Source: Cubamyces lactineus
Lineage: Eukaryota; Basidiomycota; Agaricomycetes; Polyporales; Polyporaceae
Direction: 5' to 3'
Length of the DNA stretch: 64,000 nucleotides
NCBI GenBank assembly: GCA_022376465.1
Contig: JACDTU010000001.1
Location: 1,178,001 to 1,242,000 of the forward strand
Below, in pieces: positions 45,076 through 56,965 of this stretch. Numbering within the stretch: position 1 is the first letter of the stretch; each line of letters opens with the position of its first letter. The notes beneath the pieces were generated by a model. It did no database searches and was not told the DNA's origin. It was given only the letters and a program-made list of their open reading frames with translations. The translations under genes were made by a program, and so were the position numbers.

Positions 45076-48000
45076 CTATGACTCTTCTGCTTCCTTGACT
45101 TTCTCCGCCGTCTTGATGTCGCTGAGCGAGATCGAGGAGCGGTCGCACATGCTCCGGAAGATGCCTCCTTGTCGCTCGTACAGGTTCGCGGGCGTGTCGA
45201 ACTCCGCGATCTGCCCTGCGTCGAGCACGCATATGCGATCGTACCCAATGATGGTGCGTAGTCGATCTATATACAAGGAAAACATGAGTGAGCAGAGAGC
45301 CCTCGTCAAAGCAGCGGCGGGACATACGAGCTATACAGAGGATGGTACGGTCTGCAAACTCGGACGCGATCGTGTCTTGAATTTTCCTGTCAGTCTCGTA
45401 GTCCACCGAAGCTGTTCAGACGGGGTTAGCTATATAAGACAGATGATGGGATAGAGATGGCGTACCTGTAGCCTCGTCTAAGATGAGGATTTTGCTGTCC
45501 TTGACAAGCGCACGCGCGAGCGACACCAGCGAACGCTTCACAACCAACATCAGTCGTTGTTGCACCACGAACCACGACAGGAGACATACCTGGCCAATGG
45601 ACAAGTTGCTACCCTCGTCCTCAATCGGGCTATCCAGAGAGAAGCGGTTGACGGGACTGCGCGTCCCCTCTTTGCCTTCCTCATCCGTCGACGCTTGGTC
45701 GATAGAGTGCTCCTTCCTGTCCTCCACGAGATAGGCGCGTTTGAGCGCGTCCCATAACAGTGCATCGTCGTGGACACCAAAGGGATCAAGATTGCTGCGC
45801 AGCGTGCCGGAGACTACAAGAGTCGGTCAGTGAACATGCAGGTTTGGACACGCCGGATTGAAGACATACAAAGCAGAGGGTCTTGGGGGATGATAGCAAG
45901 CCCATTGCGCAGGTCCTTAAGGCCAATAGTCGAGATATCCACGCCGTCAATAACAATCGAGCCCGATGTCAGCTCCACCAGCCTGTACAGCGCGGTCATG
46001 ATGCTACTCTTCCCCGCGCCCGTCCTAGTATCAATTGTCAGCGTGAGTCATTGCGAGCCATACCCTGTGCAGGATGTACGAACCTGCCGACAATACCGAT
46101 CTTCTCTCCTGGACGAACCGACATCGAGAGACCCTTGAGAACCGGAGGGAGTTCAGGGCGGTACTTGAGCACCAGATCCTTGATCTCAATCTGTCCTTCT
46201 GCAGGCCAAGAGGCGGGCGGCTTGCGATCCGCGATGACATGTGGCGGCTCCTGCTCGAGCTCTTTGACATAGTGCACCTGAAAAGCTCGCGTGGTCAGCG
46301 TCGTCTTGTACTCTAGCGGAGCGAAGCGAGGGCAGAACTTGTACTCACGATACGCTCCACGCTGTTAAAGTCGTTCTCGACTTCGGCGCTCTGCCGGACC
46401 AACCAGCCGAAGGCCTGTTGCACGCTTATGATGTAGCTGAGTACGACACCCGTCTGCGAGGGCGAGATGGTGAAGCGCGTCCCGACGGTGAGCATCGCGA
46501 CGACGAAGGTGAGCAAGATGCCCATCAGATCAAGTCGGATTCCGAGCCATCGCTGTATACGCGGTCAGCCTAAGGAACCCGGGAGGTACGAAGTCTTCAG
46601 CTCACCTGATTGGTGACCGTCAGCCAATATGCACTGTAAGAACGAAATGAGTCAATCGTATCAAGGCAGAGTGTTGCACGTCAGAGTACCGGTTCTCGAT
46701 GTCCACGCGCTTGCGATTCTCGGCCAAGAACCTGTCGGTCTCGCCGTACGCGCGTATCGTCGCCAGCCCAGAGAGCGACTCCGAGAAATGGCTGTACAAC
46801 GACGACCGCAACAGCGCATCTGTATCAAGCACGACTGTGTGAACCGAGGGTTGAACGAGTGCCTGCACGAAGCGCACTCACCAAGCCGCTTGAGCTCGCG
46901 CGCGCTCGCACGGTAGAACAGCGCCGCCCAGACGTACGCGACGGACACTGCGCCGACGGCGATAAGGAACCACGGGAGCACGATCGCAATCAGGATGATC
47001 GCGCCGAGGATGTTGGCGAGCGTCGCGACGAACATGCGCATTGCATCTCCGAGCATGTTGTCGATCGTGTCCACGTCCTTCGCGAACCGGTTCATGATAC
47101 GGCCTAGGGGCTACAATAGCGAACGCGTAAGGATTACGCTTCTCCGTCCCAGGGGTGAAGGGATAGTTTGTGTTGGGACTTACAGTGGTCTCGAAGAAGG
47201 ACATGGGCGCGTGCATGACGCGGTTGATGGCCGCGCGATGCAACGATTTTGAGGAGTAGTACGTCAGGATGGCGAACGTCGAGCCCATCATGAAGAAAAA
47301 CACGGCTTGAGAGACACCAAGCCCTGCGTAGATGCCCATCTGCAAGGCCATTTAGCGGTTAGAGTCGTAGACAGCAAAAGGGGCAACTTACGTAGAATCC
47401 AGAGCCAAAAGGCCATTTCCTGTCGAAGTACGGGTCAGTTAACCTATACGGCTGGTTTGAAAGGCGACGCACCGTTCTTCCCAATAGACAAGCCTATCCA
47501 ACCATCAGCACTAAGCACACAATCACAACCAGGAAGACGTACCAATACGACGACATGACCTGGGTACCCTGCAACAGCGCGACGGAGAGAACAAGTAGGG
47601 GTATGATGATATACCCCTTTCCGGCGCGCAGGTACTCCAGATACACCTGATTGCTCACCGCTCCCGTGTTGCGCTCCTCGACCTGCATCAACGCCGCGCC
47701 CTGCTGCCTCTTCTTCTCCTTCTTCCCCTTCTCCTCGTCGCTCGGCTCTTCCGCATCCTCGACAGCCTCCTCCTCCTCACGCTCCAGCTCGCTCTCCTTG
47801 CTCCCGAACTCGTGCACGAACCGCGCAAAGTCGCCGTTCGCGGCGATGAGGTCCGCGTACGTACCGTGCTCGGCAACACGCCCGTCGACAAGCGTGTAGA
47901 TGTAGTCGACTTGCGGGAGGAAGTGCAGCGCGTGCGTGACGAGCACACGCGTCTTGCCCGCTGCGGCGCCGAGGAAGACGTTGTTGAACACGTTCTTCCC

Positions 48001-50434
48001 GACGTGCGCGTCGAGCGCGGAGAAGGGGTCGTCGAAGATCTGGATGTTCGCGCCGACGTAGATCGCGCGACAGATGTTAATGCGCTGCTTCTGTCCGCCA
48101 GATAGAGAGATGCCCTGGATGTAGAAGGTCGTATGTAAGCACTTTACGACACGGCAGACTTATTATGAATATACTAACCCTCTCGCCAACCTCGGTAAGG
48201 TCTCCGTGAGGAAGGAGTTCCAAATCAGCCTCCAGGCAAGCATCGTGTACGGCCTTCCAGTACCGCTGTTCATCGAACGGTCTCCCAAAGGTGATGTTGT
48301 CGCGGACGGTGGCATTCTGAATCCAAGCGCTCTGCGGGCAATATGCTACCGAGCCCTTGAACCTTACCGTTCCAGCCGTGCGTCGCATCTCGCCGATCAT
48401 GCCCTCCAGTAGGGATGACTTGCCCGAACCGACCGGGCCTACGCCGAAGGCATCAGTACCATTGGCCCTCAAAGACAATTCACAAGTACGCACCGACTAT
48501 GGCTGCAAGCTGACCCTCAGGAATAGAGATGTTCACATCTTTCAGCCTGAACGTCGACTCCTGCGATTTCTCCGTTGAGTTCGCGGCCTGCTCAGGTGCA
48601 GACTTCTTGCTCGGCTTCTTCGTGCCGAACATGCCCTTCTTATCCTTGCGCGCAGGGGCATCCGGGGGAGGCCCATCCCACACAAACTCCCCGCCGACGA
48701 CCTCGATCGCGTTATCCATATGCTCATCCTGTACTTTGGTCTCGGTGAGAGTTTCTGCCTCGAAGACCCCGTAGAGACGACCAATGGCGTTATGTGCGTC
48801 GGCGATAGCGCTGAGGGACAAAGCTGGGTCCATAGTCAGTGCAATGTAGCGACTTAGGGGCCAATGGAACGTACGCAAGAACATGAGCGGCATGCGGAGG
48901 AGGTTGAACAGCGTCAAAGACGAGAAAATGTCCGCTGCATTCAGCGAGTGTCCCGTAGCTGAGTACACCACAAATGCGAGCACGCTCGCCAACGCCGGCA
49001 ACGAAATAGCCACTGCGTTGTTGGCGGAACGAATGACCAGCAACGAGCGGATATAGCTGAGTGCGCAGTGAGCATCAAACATGACAGGATCACTATGTAG
49101 AATATACATACGACATTTCCTTACCGCGCAGCTCTTCGATACGCTGCAAATAAGGTGTTTCCCAGGCAAAGTACTTGATGATCTTCATGCCGCCCAAGAG
49201 TTCCTGCAGAAGCTTTGCACGCTTGTCCGTCCAGGTCATAGACTTGTGCCGAAGCTTGATGAAGTGCTTCATGACCACGGTCTGTATCGGCGTGGCCAGC
49301 ACGAAGAACGCATATCCAGCCAGGGCGGAGGGTCCCAGGTTAATGAGCAGGATCACGAGACAGATGATCATCTGCACAGGGCCAGTGAGAGACAGCTGCA
49401 GGAATGAACAGCAGAAGTCTATGCGCGAGACGTCCGTTGAGATGTGGTTGACGAGCTTGCCGTTGGTTAGAGTAGTCCGTGCACGGGAAGATAGCTTGAG
49501 AGACCGGTCATAGATAGCGGTGATGAGCCCACCACGCAACAGAACACCAGTGGATGCAGCCCTGTAGAAAAAGTGATGTGTGCAGAGAGACGACAAGACC
49601 TGGAGGGCGAATAGACCGATCGCGAGGCCAATGCCTTTGCCAATTGGAGGAACGTTCTCATACTGTCCAGCTCGATGTGCCCTATATCCGTGGGTAAGAA
49701 CAGAGTTGATAAGTGATGGTGTACGCTTACGAGTAAGATTCTGTCGCGAAATTGATGATAGCCTGCGTGTAGAGGTTAGCAGATTTTCCCTACTAAGGCT
49801 CTTGACAGAAGAACGCACCTTGACCAAGAGTGGACTGGTGACTTGGGCACAGTCCGCAATGAGTTTCATGATTCCGCCGGACCAGAACCACCACTTGACG
49901 CTGTCATTGAGGGCCAAAGTGAGACTGGCCTTCTTTCTGCCGTCCTTTTCTCTCCACTGCTTCTCGCGCTCGGCCCTGTTGCCCCGGATGGACCACCAAA
50001 GTCCCTTGAGGCCGGGACTAATCTCTCCCCTTTCTAGACGGGCATTGTACTCTGCAGCAGCGATCTGGCGAGCCTCAAAAGACTTTGTGATCTTTTCTGC
50101 GACGACAGCGGCCGCCCGACTATCCTGGAGTTTGTACAGGTCGGACGCCTCTAGCGGGCGGGCGTAGCCCAAAGCCATAAGGCTGGTGATCCAATTGAAA
50201 GTGAGGATGCTGAACCATCCTGCGGTGACCTCTGGGATGAGGTCTGCATCGTCGAGCGAGGCTTTGGGTGGAGGCACATCCTTTGGTGTGAGGAGGTTCC
50301 GCAAACTCCTGTCGGCCAATAGGAGGTGCCAAAATAGTCAGAAATTGACCGGAAAGAAGGAAATAGCCGACGTACCAAGGTGCCTTCTTGGCCTGTTTGA
50401 TAGAGTCGTCTGAGCTGAGAGACTCTTGCGTCAT
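45076..50434 (-). CDS. ABCC-type multidrug transporter (YOR1-like)
   Basis: Full-length ABC exporter with two membrane domains and two ATPase domains, about 1400 residues, many introns, ATG at 50434-50432. It begins directly with a short N terminus ([13 protein letters not shown]) and the [25 protein letters not shown] block. It thus lacks the extra N-terminal membrane domain of long MRPs, as in yeast Yor1. TMD1: [34 protein letters not shown]1: Walker [11 protein letters not shown]-loop [17 protein letters not shown], signature LSGGQKQR, Walker [14 protein letters not shown] charged linker (about 47700-47830) follows. TMD2: [17 protein letters not shown] and [14 protein letters not shown]2: [56 protein letters not shown], then IAHRLRTI. 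NBD1 has Asp in place of the catalytic Glu after Walker B, the usual ABCC asymmetry. Probably plasma-membrane efflux of organic anions or xenobiotics. Confidence 0.93.
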
Positions 50435-51403
50435 TCTGGCCGTGGATGAGGGCAGGACGGAGGAGGACGGACGAGGGCCGAGAGAGGCTTAAGTCCAAGA
50501 GCACTCGGGGCGCAGCTGGGCGTGGGCCGGTGCGAGTGCGTGTGTCGTGCAGTCTGCGCCGGCCGGGGAGCCCGGTGGGTGCATGCGTCCTCTGCAGCCG
50601 TCATCGAGGCCACTCAGCCGTTCCCACCTCCGACCGACAAGATGACAAACCACCCGGCCTCGCTTCGGCGCCAACCCGAGGATGAGCTCCCCCTTCCATA
50701 TTTGGTCCTCAGATTGCCTTTTACAGATCTCTCTTTTTGATCCGCCCCTGCACCACCGACGTTCGCTTGGCAGACAGGGATCCATAGCACACAGACGAGA
50801 GCAGCCCACACTGACCGTCTCCTCCGCTCATGAACACATCTGCGATGAGCGCTCTAAGGAACAGTCAATGGGGCATTGATATCAATGGCAGAGCGCCACC
50901 GTCGCAAATTCGTGCCTGTGCGATAAATAGCCGAGACTCTCCCGCGCACTCTACACTTGCGCGATACGCGCCCACTGAAACATACAAGATGTCCCTTCCG
51001 GTTAGCATGATCATCTTGAAAGCCTCGTATGTGCGGTTGGCTTAGCTGAGACGTGTCCGCTCCCGACGTGGTTACTCGCATCGAATCCATAGATTGCTAA
51101 ACGAGCGATGCTGTGGGTGACCAAGCACGTAACCCTGTTTATCAGGCTAGCCCCGATGTCGGACATAAACTGCGTATATACAGTACTGTACTATATGGAG
51201 TCGTCGACTAGTTAAGGCGCGCGCAGCAATGGACTGCAATCATAGACACAGCGTTCCCATTCGGCCTGCGGCATGCAACAGTCATCCTCGAGCTTCGAAA
51301 TGCAGCGAGCCGAGCACATCGAGGGAACACGCCAGCTCACGGCCGCATTCGAGCCATCCTATGAGGCTCACTCTTTCCCACTCGGCGCGAAAACGCACAG
51401 TGC
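50435..51403. other. Spacer between ABC transporter start and helicase stop
   Basis: About 1 kb holding the transporter promoter. No exon is supported. Confidence 0.5.
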
Positions 51404-54098
51404 TCATCCGGACCGGGCATACACCTCTTTGAGGCGCACCAACGCCGCCTGCGAAACAATCGCTCAATCCAGTGCCGGCACCAACGGCGAGCGAGCGCCG
51501 CTAAAATCGGGCACATACCTCGTACGACGCCTTCAGCGGGGCCACGTCCGCGTCCGACACCCTCAGGCGCTTCACCTTGTCCAGGTGATCGGCTTCCTTG
51601 AGCATTGTCTTGAAGTACCGCGCCTGCATGGACAGAGGGTGTGAGAGGGCGGTCGGTCAGTATGGAAGTGGAATGGCCAAAGGGAGGATAGGAGGACGAG
51701 AGATGCGCACCTCCTGCTCCTCGACCAGGGTCCAGGCGTCACCCGCCCGGCCTGCTCGAGCGGTACGCCCGACACGATGGACGTACTTCCTGAAGTCCAC
51801 AGGGACGTCGTAGCTTACGACGTGCGAGACGTGGCTGATATCGATACCACGAGAGATCAGGTCGGAGCACACCAATCTTGCGCACCCCAGTCAGTCATGT
51901 AAAGTTCGAGTCCAGCCTCCGGCGGGAAGCACTCACATATTGATCTCCTGGTTTTTGAACTGCTCCAGTATTGCCTTGCGTTCCGCCGGTGCGAGGTCAC
52001 TCGAGTACGCACGCGCGACGACGGGGCTGCTTGTCTGATCCGCATCGTGCTGCGCAGCCTCGAAGAACTCGAAGAGCCGCATAAGCCGCGTCGTCGACTC
52101 GGCGGACTTAGTGAACACCAGCGCATTCGTAACACCGCGCGCGTGCACGAGATGGAAGAGCATAAGTGGCTTCGCCGACGACTCGCAAACGAGCATGTGT
52201 TCCTGTTGAATGACCCCACCGACGTCAGCTACCCGATGTCAAGGCAGGATACCGCAATCGAGAAACGGGGTTGGGGATGTGACAATGTCATGAGACGTAC
52301 GGTGAGTGTGGCGGGCATCGTGAACTTCTCCATGACAAAGTCCAGTACGCCCTCCTCCTTGCTCGCAGCACCCTCCTTTCGGCGCTGCACGACGATGTAC
52401 TTGGGCGCACGCAGGCCGAGCGCGGCGATCTTCGCGGGGTCGCGCGTAAGCGTCGCGGAGAAGAGGAGCTTCTGACACGACGGCTCCTTCTTCTCGTCCA
52501 TATCCGTTCTCACATGGGGCACGGATCGCAGGAGGTGCAGGGATGCGGGCGCAAGCGCATCAGGGTGTGATCGCGACTGCAAGGATGAGGACAGAGTAGA
52601 GGGGTCAGATGGGCGAGGGAGGTCGTCGGAGGATCTGGGTGGCCGCGTCGCTGCGAGGACTTGGGCTAGCCAGTCCTGGAACGACTGAGCGAGAAGGCGA
52701 TCGGCTTCGTCGATGACCTGCGGGCGCGTAGTCAGCTGCCGAGATCGTTAGGTGATGCGCACGGGAAACGCACCAAGAAACGGAGGTGCTGTAACGAGAA
52801 ATTGGGCGTTCCGTTCAGATGGTCGATTAAACGGCCTGGTGTGCATATCAGGATGTCCACCTTGCTCGAGCCACCCTGCAGACTGATGACCAACATTCGC
52901 CTTAGGCTATCTCATGACATGGAAGGCCGGCGACTTACTCAACATGCCGTTCTGCAACAAGCTGCGCCTGCTCGTGAGCAAACGAATGCTGACCCGTGGC
53001 AGTGCCGATCTGGAGGTATTGTCACTCCCATGCCTCGAAAAGGAGTATGATCAGCATACCTTCAACCCACGGCCTTTCGCCACCGCTTCGAACGTTTCCC
53101 GCACCTGTACCACCAGATCGCGCGTAGGCAGCACTACCAGCGCACGCAGGCGGGTGACCACCCGCGAAGACAGGACCTCGACGATCGGGAGGACGTACGC
53201 GAGCGTCTTCCCACTTCCGGTGGGAGCAGACACGCATAGGTCTTCGGGCAGGTCATATGGCCTGTACAGCGATCGCGCCCTAGGAGACGATAGGAGTAGC
53301 GGTACGACCGCCGTCTGCACTATTGCGACGCACGCTCTCATGAGCCATCGTAATGCCAAGAGGGCTAGACGAGCAGCGCAGACTGACCGGCAAAGAGCTC
53401 CGTAATGCCTAGATCGTGCAGCCTCTTCCGTATCCTCCCGCTGAGACCTGTCCGCTCATCCTGGGCATCTTGCGAGGCTGCATCGAGAGGTAAAGTGGTC
53501 GCAGGGTCAACAACTTCGGCCTCTACCAAAGCCTTGTCGAGACCTTGCAGCGCGAGGACGGTTTTTGATGGTGCTTCGGGTCTTCGGGGCTGTGGGAATG
53601 CGGGCAGGGCAACGGGAGGAGTAGGGGACTTTGGTCTGGCAGCTACAGACGATTTTGGGGATGACGCTGCCTCTGCCTTGGGTGTTGCGGCATGAGGGAT
53701 GTCTTCGGCCTCCGGTGTGTCTAGTTTTCGCCTCTTCTTGGGTCTGGGCTCGTCCTTTTGCGTGCGCTTCGCAGGGACCGGAGCAAGGGCCTCAACCTCG
53801 ACTTCCGATGTACTCTCGCCCTCGCTCCCACTGTCTTCTTCGCCGGACTGGGATTCCTCTAATCCATCTTCGTCCTTCTTAGACGGCGTCTTAGACACCG
53901 CGCCAGGCTCATTCTTGTGGACTGCCTTGCGCTTTTTACGACGTTCCTTCTTCGCTTTCAAATACCTCTTCTTCGCTTTCGTTTTGGCCTGGGATTATTT
54001 GCTCGATTCAGGTCGATAATAACGGATCTTGCAGGAGGTAGTACCTTTGGCGCCTTTGCCGCGGCGGTAGAGGGTACAGCAGCCACCGCTTGGGACAT
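51404..54098 (-). CDS. DBP6: DEAD-box RNA helicase, Dbp6/DDX51 type
   Basis: ATP-dependent RNA helicase of early 60S ribosome assembly. The ATG is at 54098-54096 and the stop at 51404. N terminus: a lysine-rich nucleolar segment ([15 protein letters not shown]) and an acidic/Ser-rich region, then [18 protein letters not shown] (Q-motif region, completed by splicing). Motifs in order: [17 protein letters not shown]; Ia [50 protein letters not shown]; then [44 protein letters not shown], and [17 protein letters not shown]. The C terminus [14 protein letters not shown] comes from a small last exon. The insert between motifs II and III is long and Ser/Pro-rich, as in Dbp6/DDX51. Motif spacing and the long basic N terminus favour Dbp6 over other DEAD-box families. 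Confidence 0.92.
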
Positions 54099-55040
54099 TG
54101 CTCTCCAGGCCAACCAGTAGAAGAATTCGCGATACGTTTGTTTCCCAAGGGCTTCAGTTCTGAATTTTTGTACAGCAAGAGTTCACGCAGTAGCGATCGA
54201 GGCCTGAAGACCTGAAGACTTCGAGCTGAAGGCGAGAGCGAGTAAGGTTTAGTATTACTTAGACGCCTAACGGACGCTTCGCTATCTCACTACGCGCGTC
54301 TAAAATATCTCGGCACTTCGTTCACCTCCGTCATGTCAAACCATCCCGAAACCGCATTCTTTGTACTAGGCTGGCTATTCACCTCGTCCGCATCAGAGGG
54401 ACTGTTTGAGGGCTGTATATCTATACGCCTCTGAAAGCGTGTGTTGTAGCTGCGACTATGCAGCATGCTAGATCAAAAACCTATCGCGCTGCCACCACGA
54501 ACACTATGAGCGCTGTACGTACTTTGGCATTATGCATATGGTTCATTCTCCTTCATGTTGCTACTGACGATCTTGGAAACGGCGTAAAGTTGTGTCAGGT
54601 ACTCACATCCACGCTCTATGCAGGGAGACTGCGACCTCACGATATATATCTCCGGTTTTCATTCCGCTGGAACTGGATGGTTAGGTGACTCCAGATCTCA
54701 CATAGGCCTTGGATCACACAAGCAAGCCTTACGCAATCCTCGTACCGGAAGACATGCACCCGAGGTCGCCACGGGCTTCATATGACGAACGCCCTTTGCA
54801 GGTGCTACGCACAGTGCGCCATGAGCGTAATGGTCATGCATTTTGGCGCACATGACTACGTGCAGCCGTAGAGTCGACGACGATCGGCCTTCCATCTCTC
54901 CCGTCTTGCTCCGTCCGAGTATCGCGGCGGCCTGGCCGGTGGGTCGCCAAAAGTCTATAGCGTCTTTGGCAAAGCCTGGTCTCGATGGAGCATCTCCCCT
55001 TTTCTGAAGTTCCGAGAATCCGGCCGTCAACAGGGTTGTC

Positions 55041-55665
55041 TCCTTCTCGTCCAGACCTGTCACGGCGAGTCTTCAGGCTTACAGCCTCTCGCTGCGCCGC
55101 TGCTTGAACTGCTTGTAACCTTCATAGCCTCCCCTCTTGGTGGCATCTTGTGCGACATGCATTCCGTGCCGACATCCGCGACATATGCACTGCGCATACC
55201 TCCGCAGGACTCGGACAGCGGACCTGCGGTAATGATCGTCCCGGAGGCGTCATGATGTCCTTCATCGATAGATTAGCGGAGGCCTATCCCGAGGTTCACC
55301 TCGGCGCCGAACACGTCCTCTTCCGAGAAATTCACCTTATTCAATTCACTGGCTGCCTCTACGGGATCGGCACGAGTGGAGCGTCTGAGTTGTGGGACGG
55401 GATTACACCGGGTATGTTCCAGCACATTTCAGCGTGAATTGAAAGCTGCTTGTGTTCGTGGCTCAAGCCCATTGAATATGTCAGGCGACAAACGATGGCT
55501 GTAGTGGCTTGTGTCACCAGACCCGAGTCTCAAGAGGCCTTGACCGGACTGGTAAGCTCTGCACCGGTCTCCGACGCGTCTTATCACGATACCATCTACG
55601 GGAGCTTTTCGCGCGGACGTTTCGCCATCTGCGAACCGTATCTTGCCGCGCTGAATGACGCTTAA
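55041..55665 (+). pseudogene. Possible decayed gene fragment
   Basis: Three coding-looking segments follow one another in different frames: LLELLVTFIASPLGGILCDMH...IPPQDSDSGPAVMIVPEAS (55080-55250), FIDRLAEAYPEVHLGAEHVLF...GASELWDGITPG (55260-55410) and MAVVACVTRPESQEALTGLV...ICEPYLAALNDA (55497-55665). A GTATGT...CAG intron-like piece (about 55411-55481) sits between the last two, but its phase is off by one. Another one-base shift separates the first two. That suggests an inactivated gene, or a wrongly read gene. No family is recognised. Confidence 0.25.
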
Positions 55666-55796
55666 TGGCATACAGCGGCTGACGAACGGCCACTTTGATG
55701 TGTATGCTCGCCTTCTCTCGTGACAAGGATGCCAGTGCTGGCGTTTAGTATACCCACTTACGCTCGTGTCTCTTCGTATGGGGCGCTCTTGCTACG

Positions 55797-55802
55797 TATA
55801 AA
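55797..55802 (+). promoter_or_regulatory. TATA-box candidate for the small Cys-rich gene
   Basis: TATAAA (in ACGTATAAAGAGG), 120 bp upstream of the ATG at 55922, followed by a C-rich leader. Confidence 0.5.
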
Positions 55803-55921
55803 GAGGTCCCCTTACCTCGATCATCATCTTTACGCCACCTCCCCCCGCTAACCATCAGTAACTCGAGATCGAGAAGCTATACTGAACTGTTATAACATAT
55901 CGCTACCTATCATCTTGCGTC

Positions 55922-56336
55922 ATGTGTTGGGAAGAAAGGTGAGTCCGTCGTTCTTGGTACTTGCATCACTCATTGAACATATGCTCTTCTATAGCTGTGG
56001 TAACCAACACCGAGGCTGCCCGGTACATAGTGCTTTGGCCCACTTCGTATGACTACGGCACCTAACCTCCCATTCAGCATTTCGTGGTTCTATACTACTC
56101 TGGCGAGAAATGGGATTGCGGCTCGCCGACGTGCGGCCTCAGCGCAGCACACGCCCACAGCAACTCTCGCAGCTGCTCTTGCCCCAGGGTTCGTCATGTG
56201 TCAGTTCTCCACGAACGTTAACTGATCGAAACTGTGGCAGACGTACCACGAAAGGAGACGTGTCCTGAATTTGATACAGGAACCTTGTGATGCCTGCAAG
56301 GAAGCCGCCTTGGCAGCTCGAGTCAGGCGTCGGTAG
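55922..56336 (+). CDS. Small Cys/His-rich protein, four exons, unknown function
   Basis: Exons 55922-55938, 55995-56022, 56078-56188 and 56241-56336 (17+28+111+96 = 252 nt) give 83 residues. Introns of 56, 55 and 52 nt have GTGAGT, GTACAT and GTTCGT donors, CTATAG, TTCAG and GGCAG acceptors, and a CTAAC branch site in the second. The protein starts MCWEESCGNQHRGCPHFV and continues LYYSGEKWDCGSPTCG, SAAHAHS, SCSCPR, and a helix RRVLNLIQEPCDACKEAAL before an RRR tail. It has ten cysteines and several histidines in C-x(4)-C and C-x-C arrangements, so metal binding or disulfides are likely. There is no signal peptide. The pattern (MC, GC, DC..C, SAAHAH, SC.CPR, P-C-x-x-C) resembles a family of tiny uncharacterised basidiomycete proteins as I remember it; I have not confirmed this. 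It is invisible to single-frame ORF scans because its longest exon is 111 nt. Confidence 0.75.
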
Positions 56337-56965
56337 CGCGCTCGCGGACGTCGTTCTCACCACAAGACTCGGTTGCCTCATATTTATGAACCACATCGTC
56401 TGCTCAACTGCTCTCCTAGTATATGTCTACGCTCCTCCGCTCTCGACTTGTTCACAGTTGTATTCTATTTGCATTCTAGTATGCGCGAGTTGCTGATGTC
56501 ATGTATGATAATGTGGCGACCGAGAAAGCCGCGTGAATGATCAAGAGAGATCGATGCCAGCGCACTGGGCACGTTCACGGTTACTTTTGCCCGGACTCCT
56601 TGCGCGGAGGTCGTCATCCGTACGCAATGCCCCGCACAAGGCACTGGGGACGACCGAGGGTCGTCGGACATTGCTGTATTAACTCCAGCAGTCGGGTGAT
56701 CAAGTGACGAGCAGTCAGGGGAGGGAAGAGTTACTGCAAGCTTCTCCATGCACAAGGGACCACGTATTCGAGCTGCTTCTTTGCTTCTCGGCATGTACTA
56801 GGGTATTCTCATTGCTGAACACGACGTAAACACGATGTAGATGGTGGCACCGCGCAGGCACATGCTGACGGCTGCTGCGATAGTAGTAGATAAGTGAGAT
56901 GCCTGGGGCCCTTCCTGCCGGTGTAAGGTCAATTGCTGGTGCTACAACGCCCGTACGGCAGTGAT
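56337..56965. other. Convergent spacer (Cys-rich gene / XLF)
   Basis: 629 bp between convergent stops. No gene is supported. Confidence 0.5.

Larger units (their letters stand above)
54099..55921. other. Intergenic region with possible gene relic
   Basis: 1.8 kb. The helicase promoter is at the left and the TATA site of the small Cys-rich gene at 55797-55802. A coding-like but frame-broken stretch lies at about 55040-55665 (listed separately). Otherwise nothing. Confidence 0.5.
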
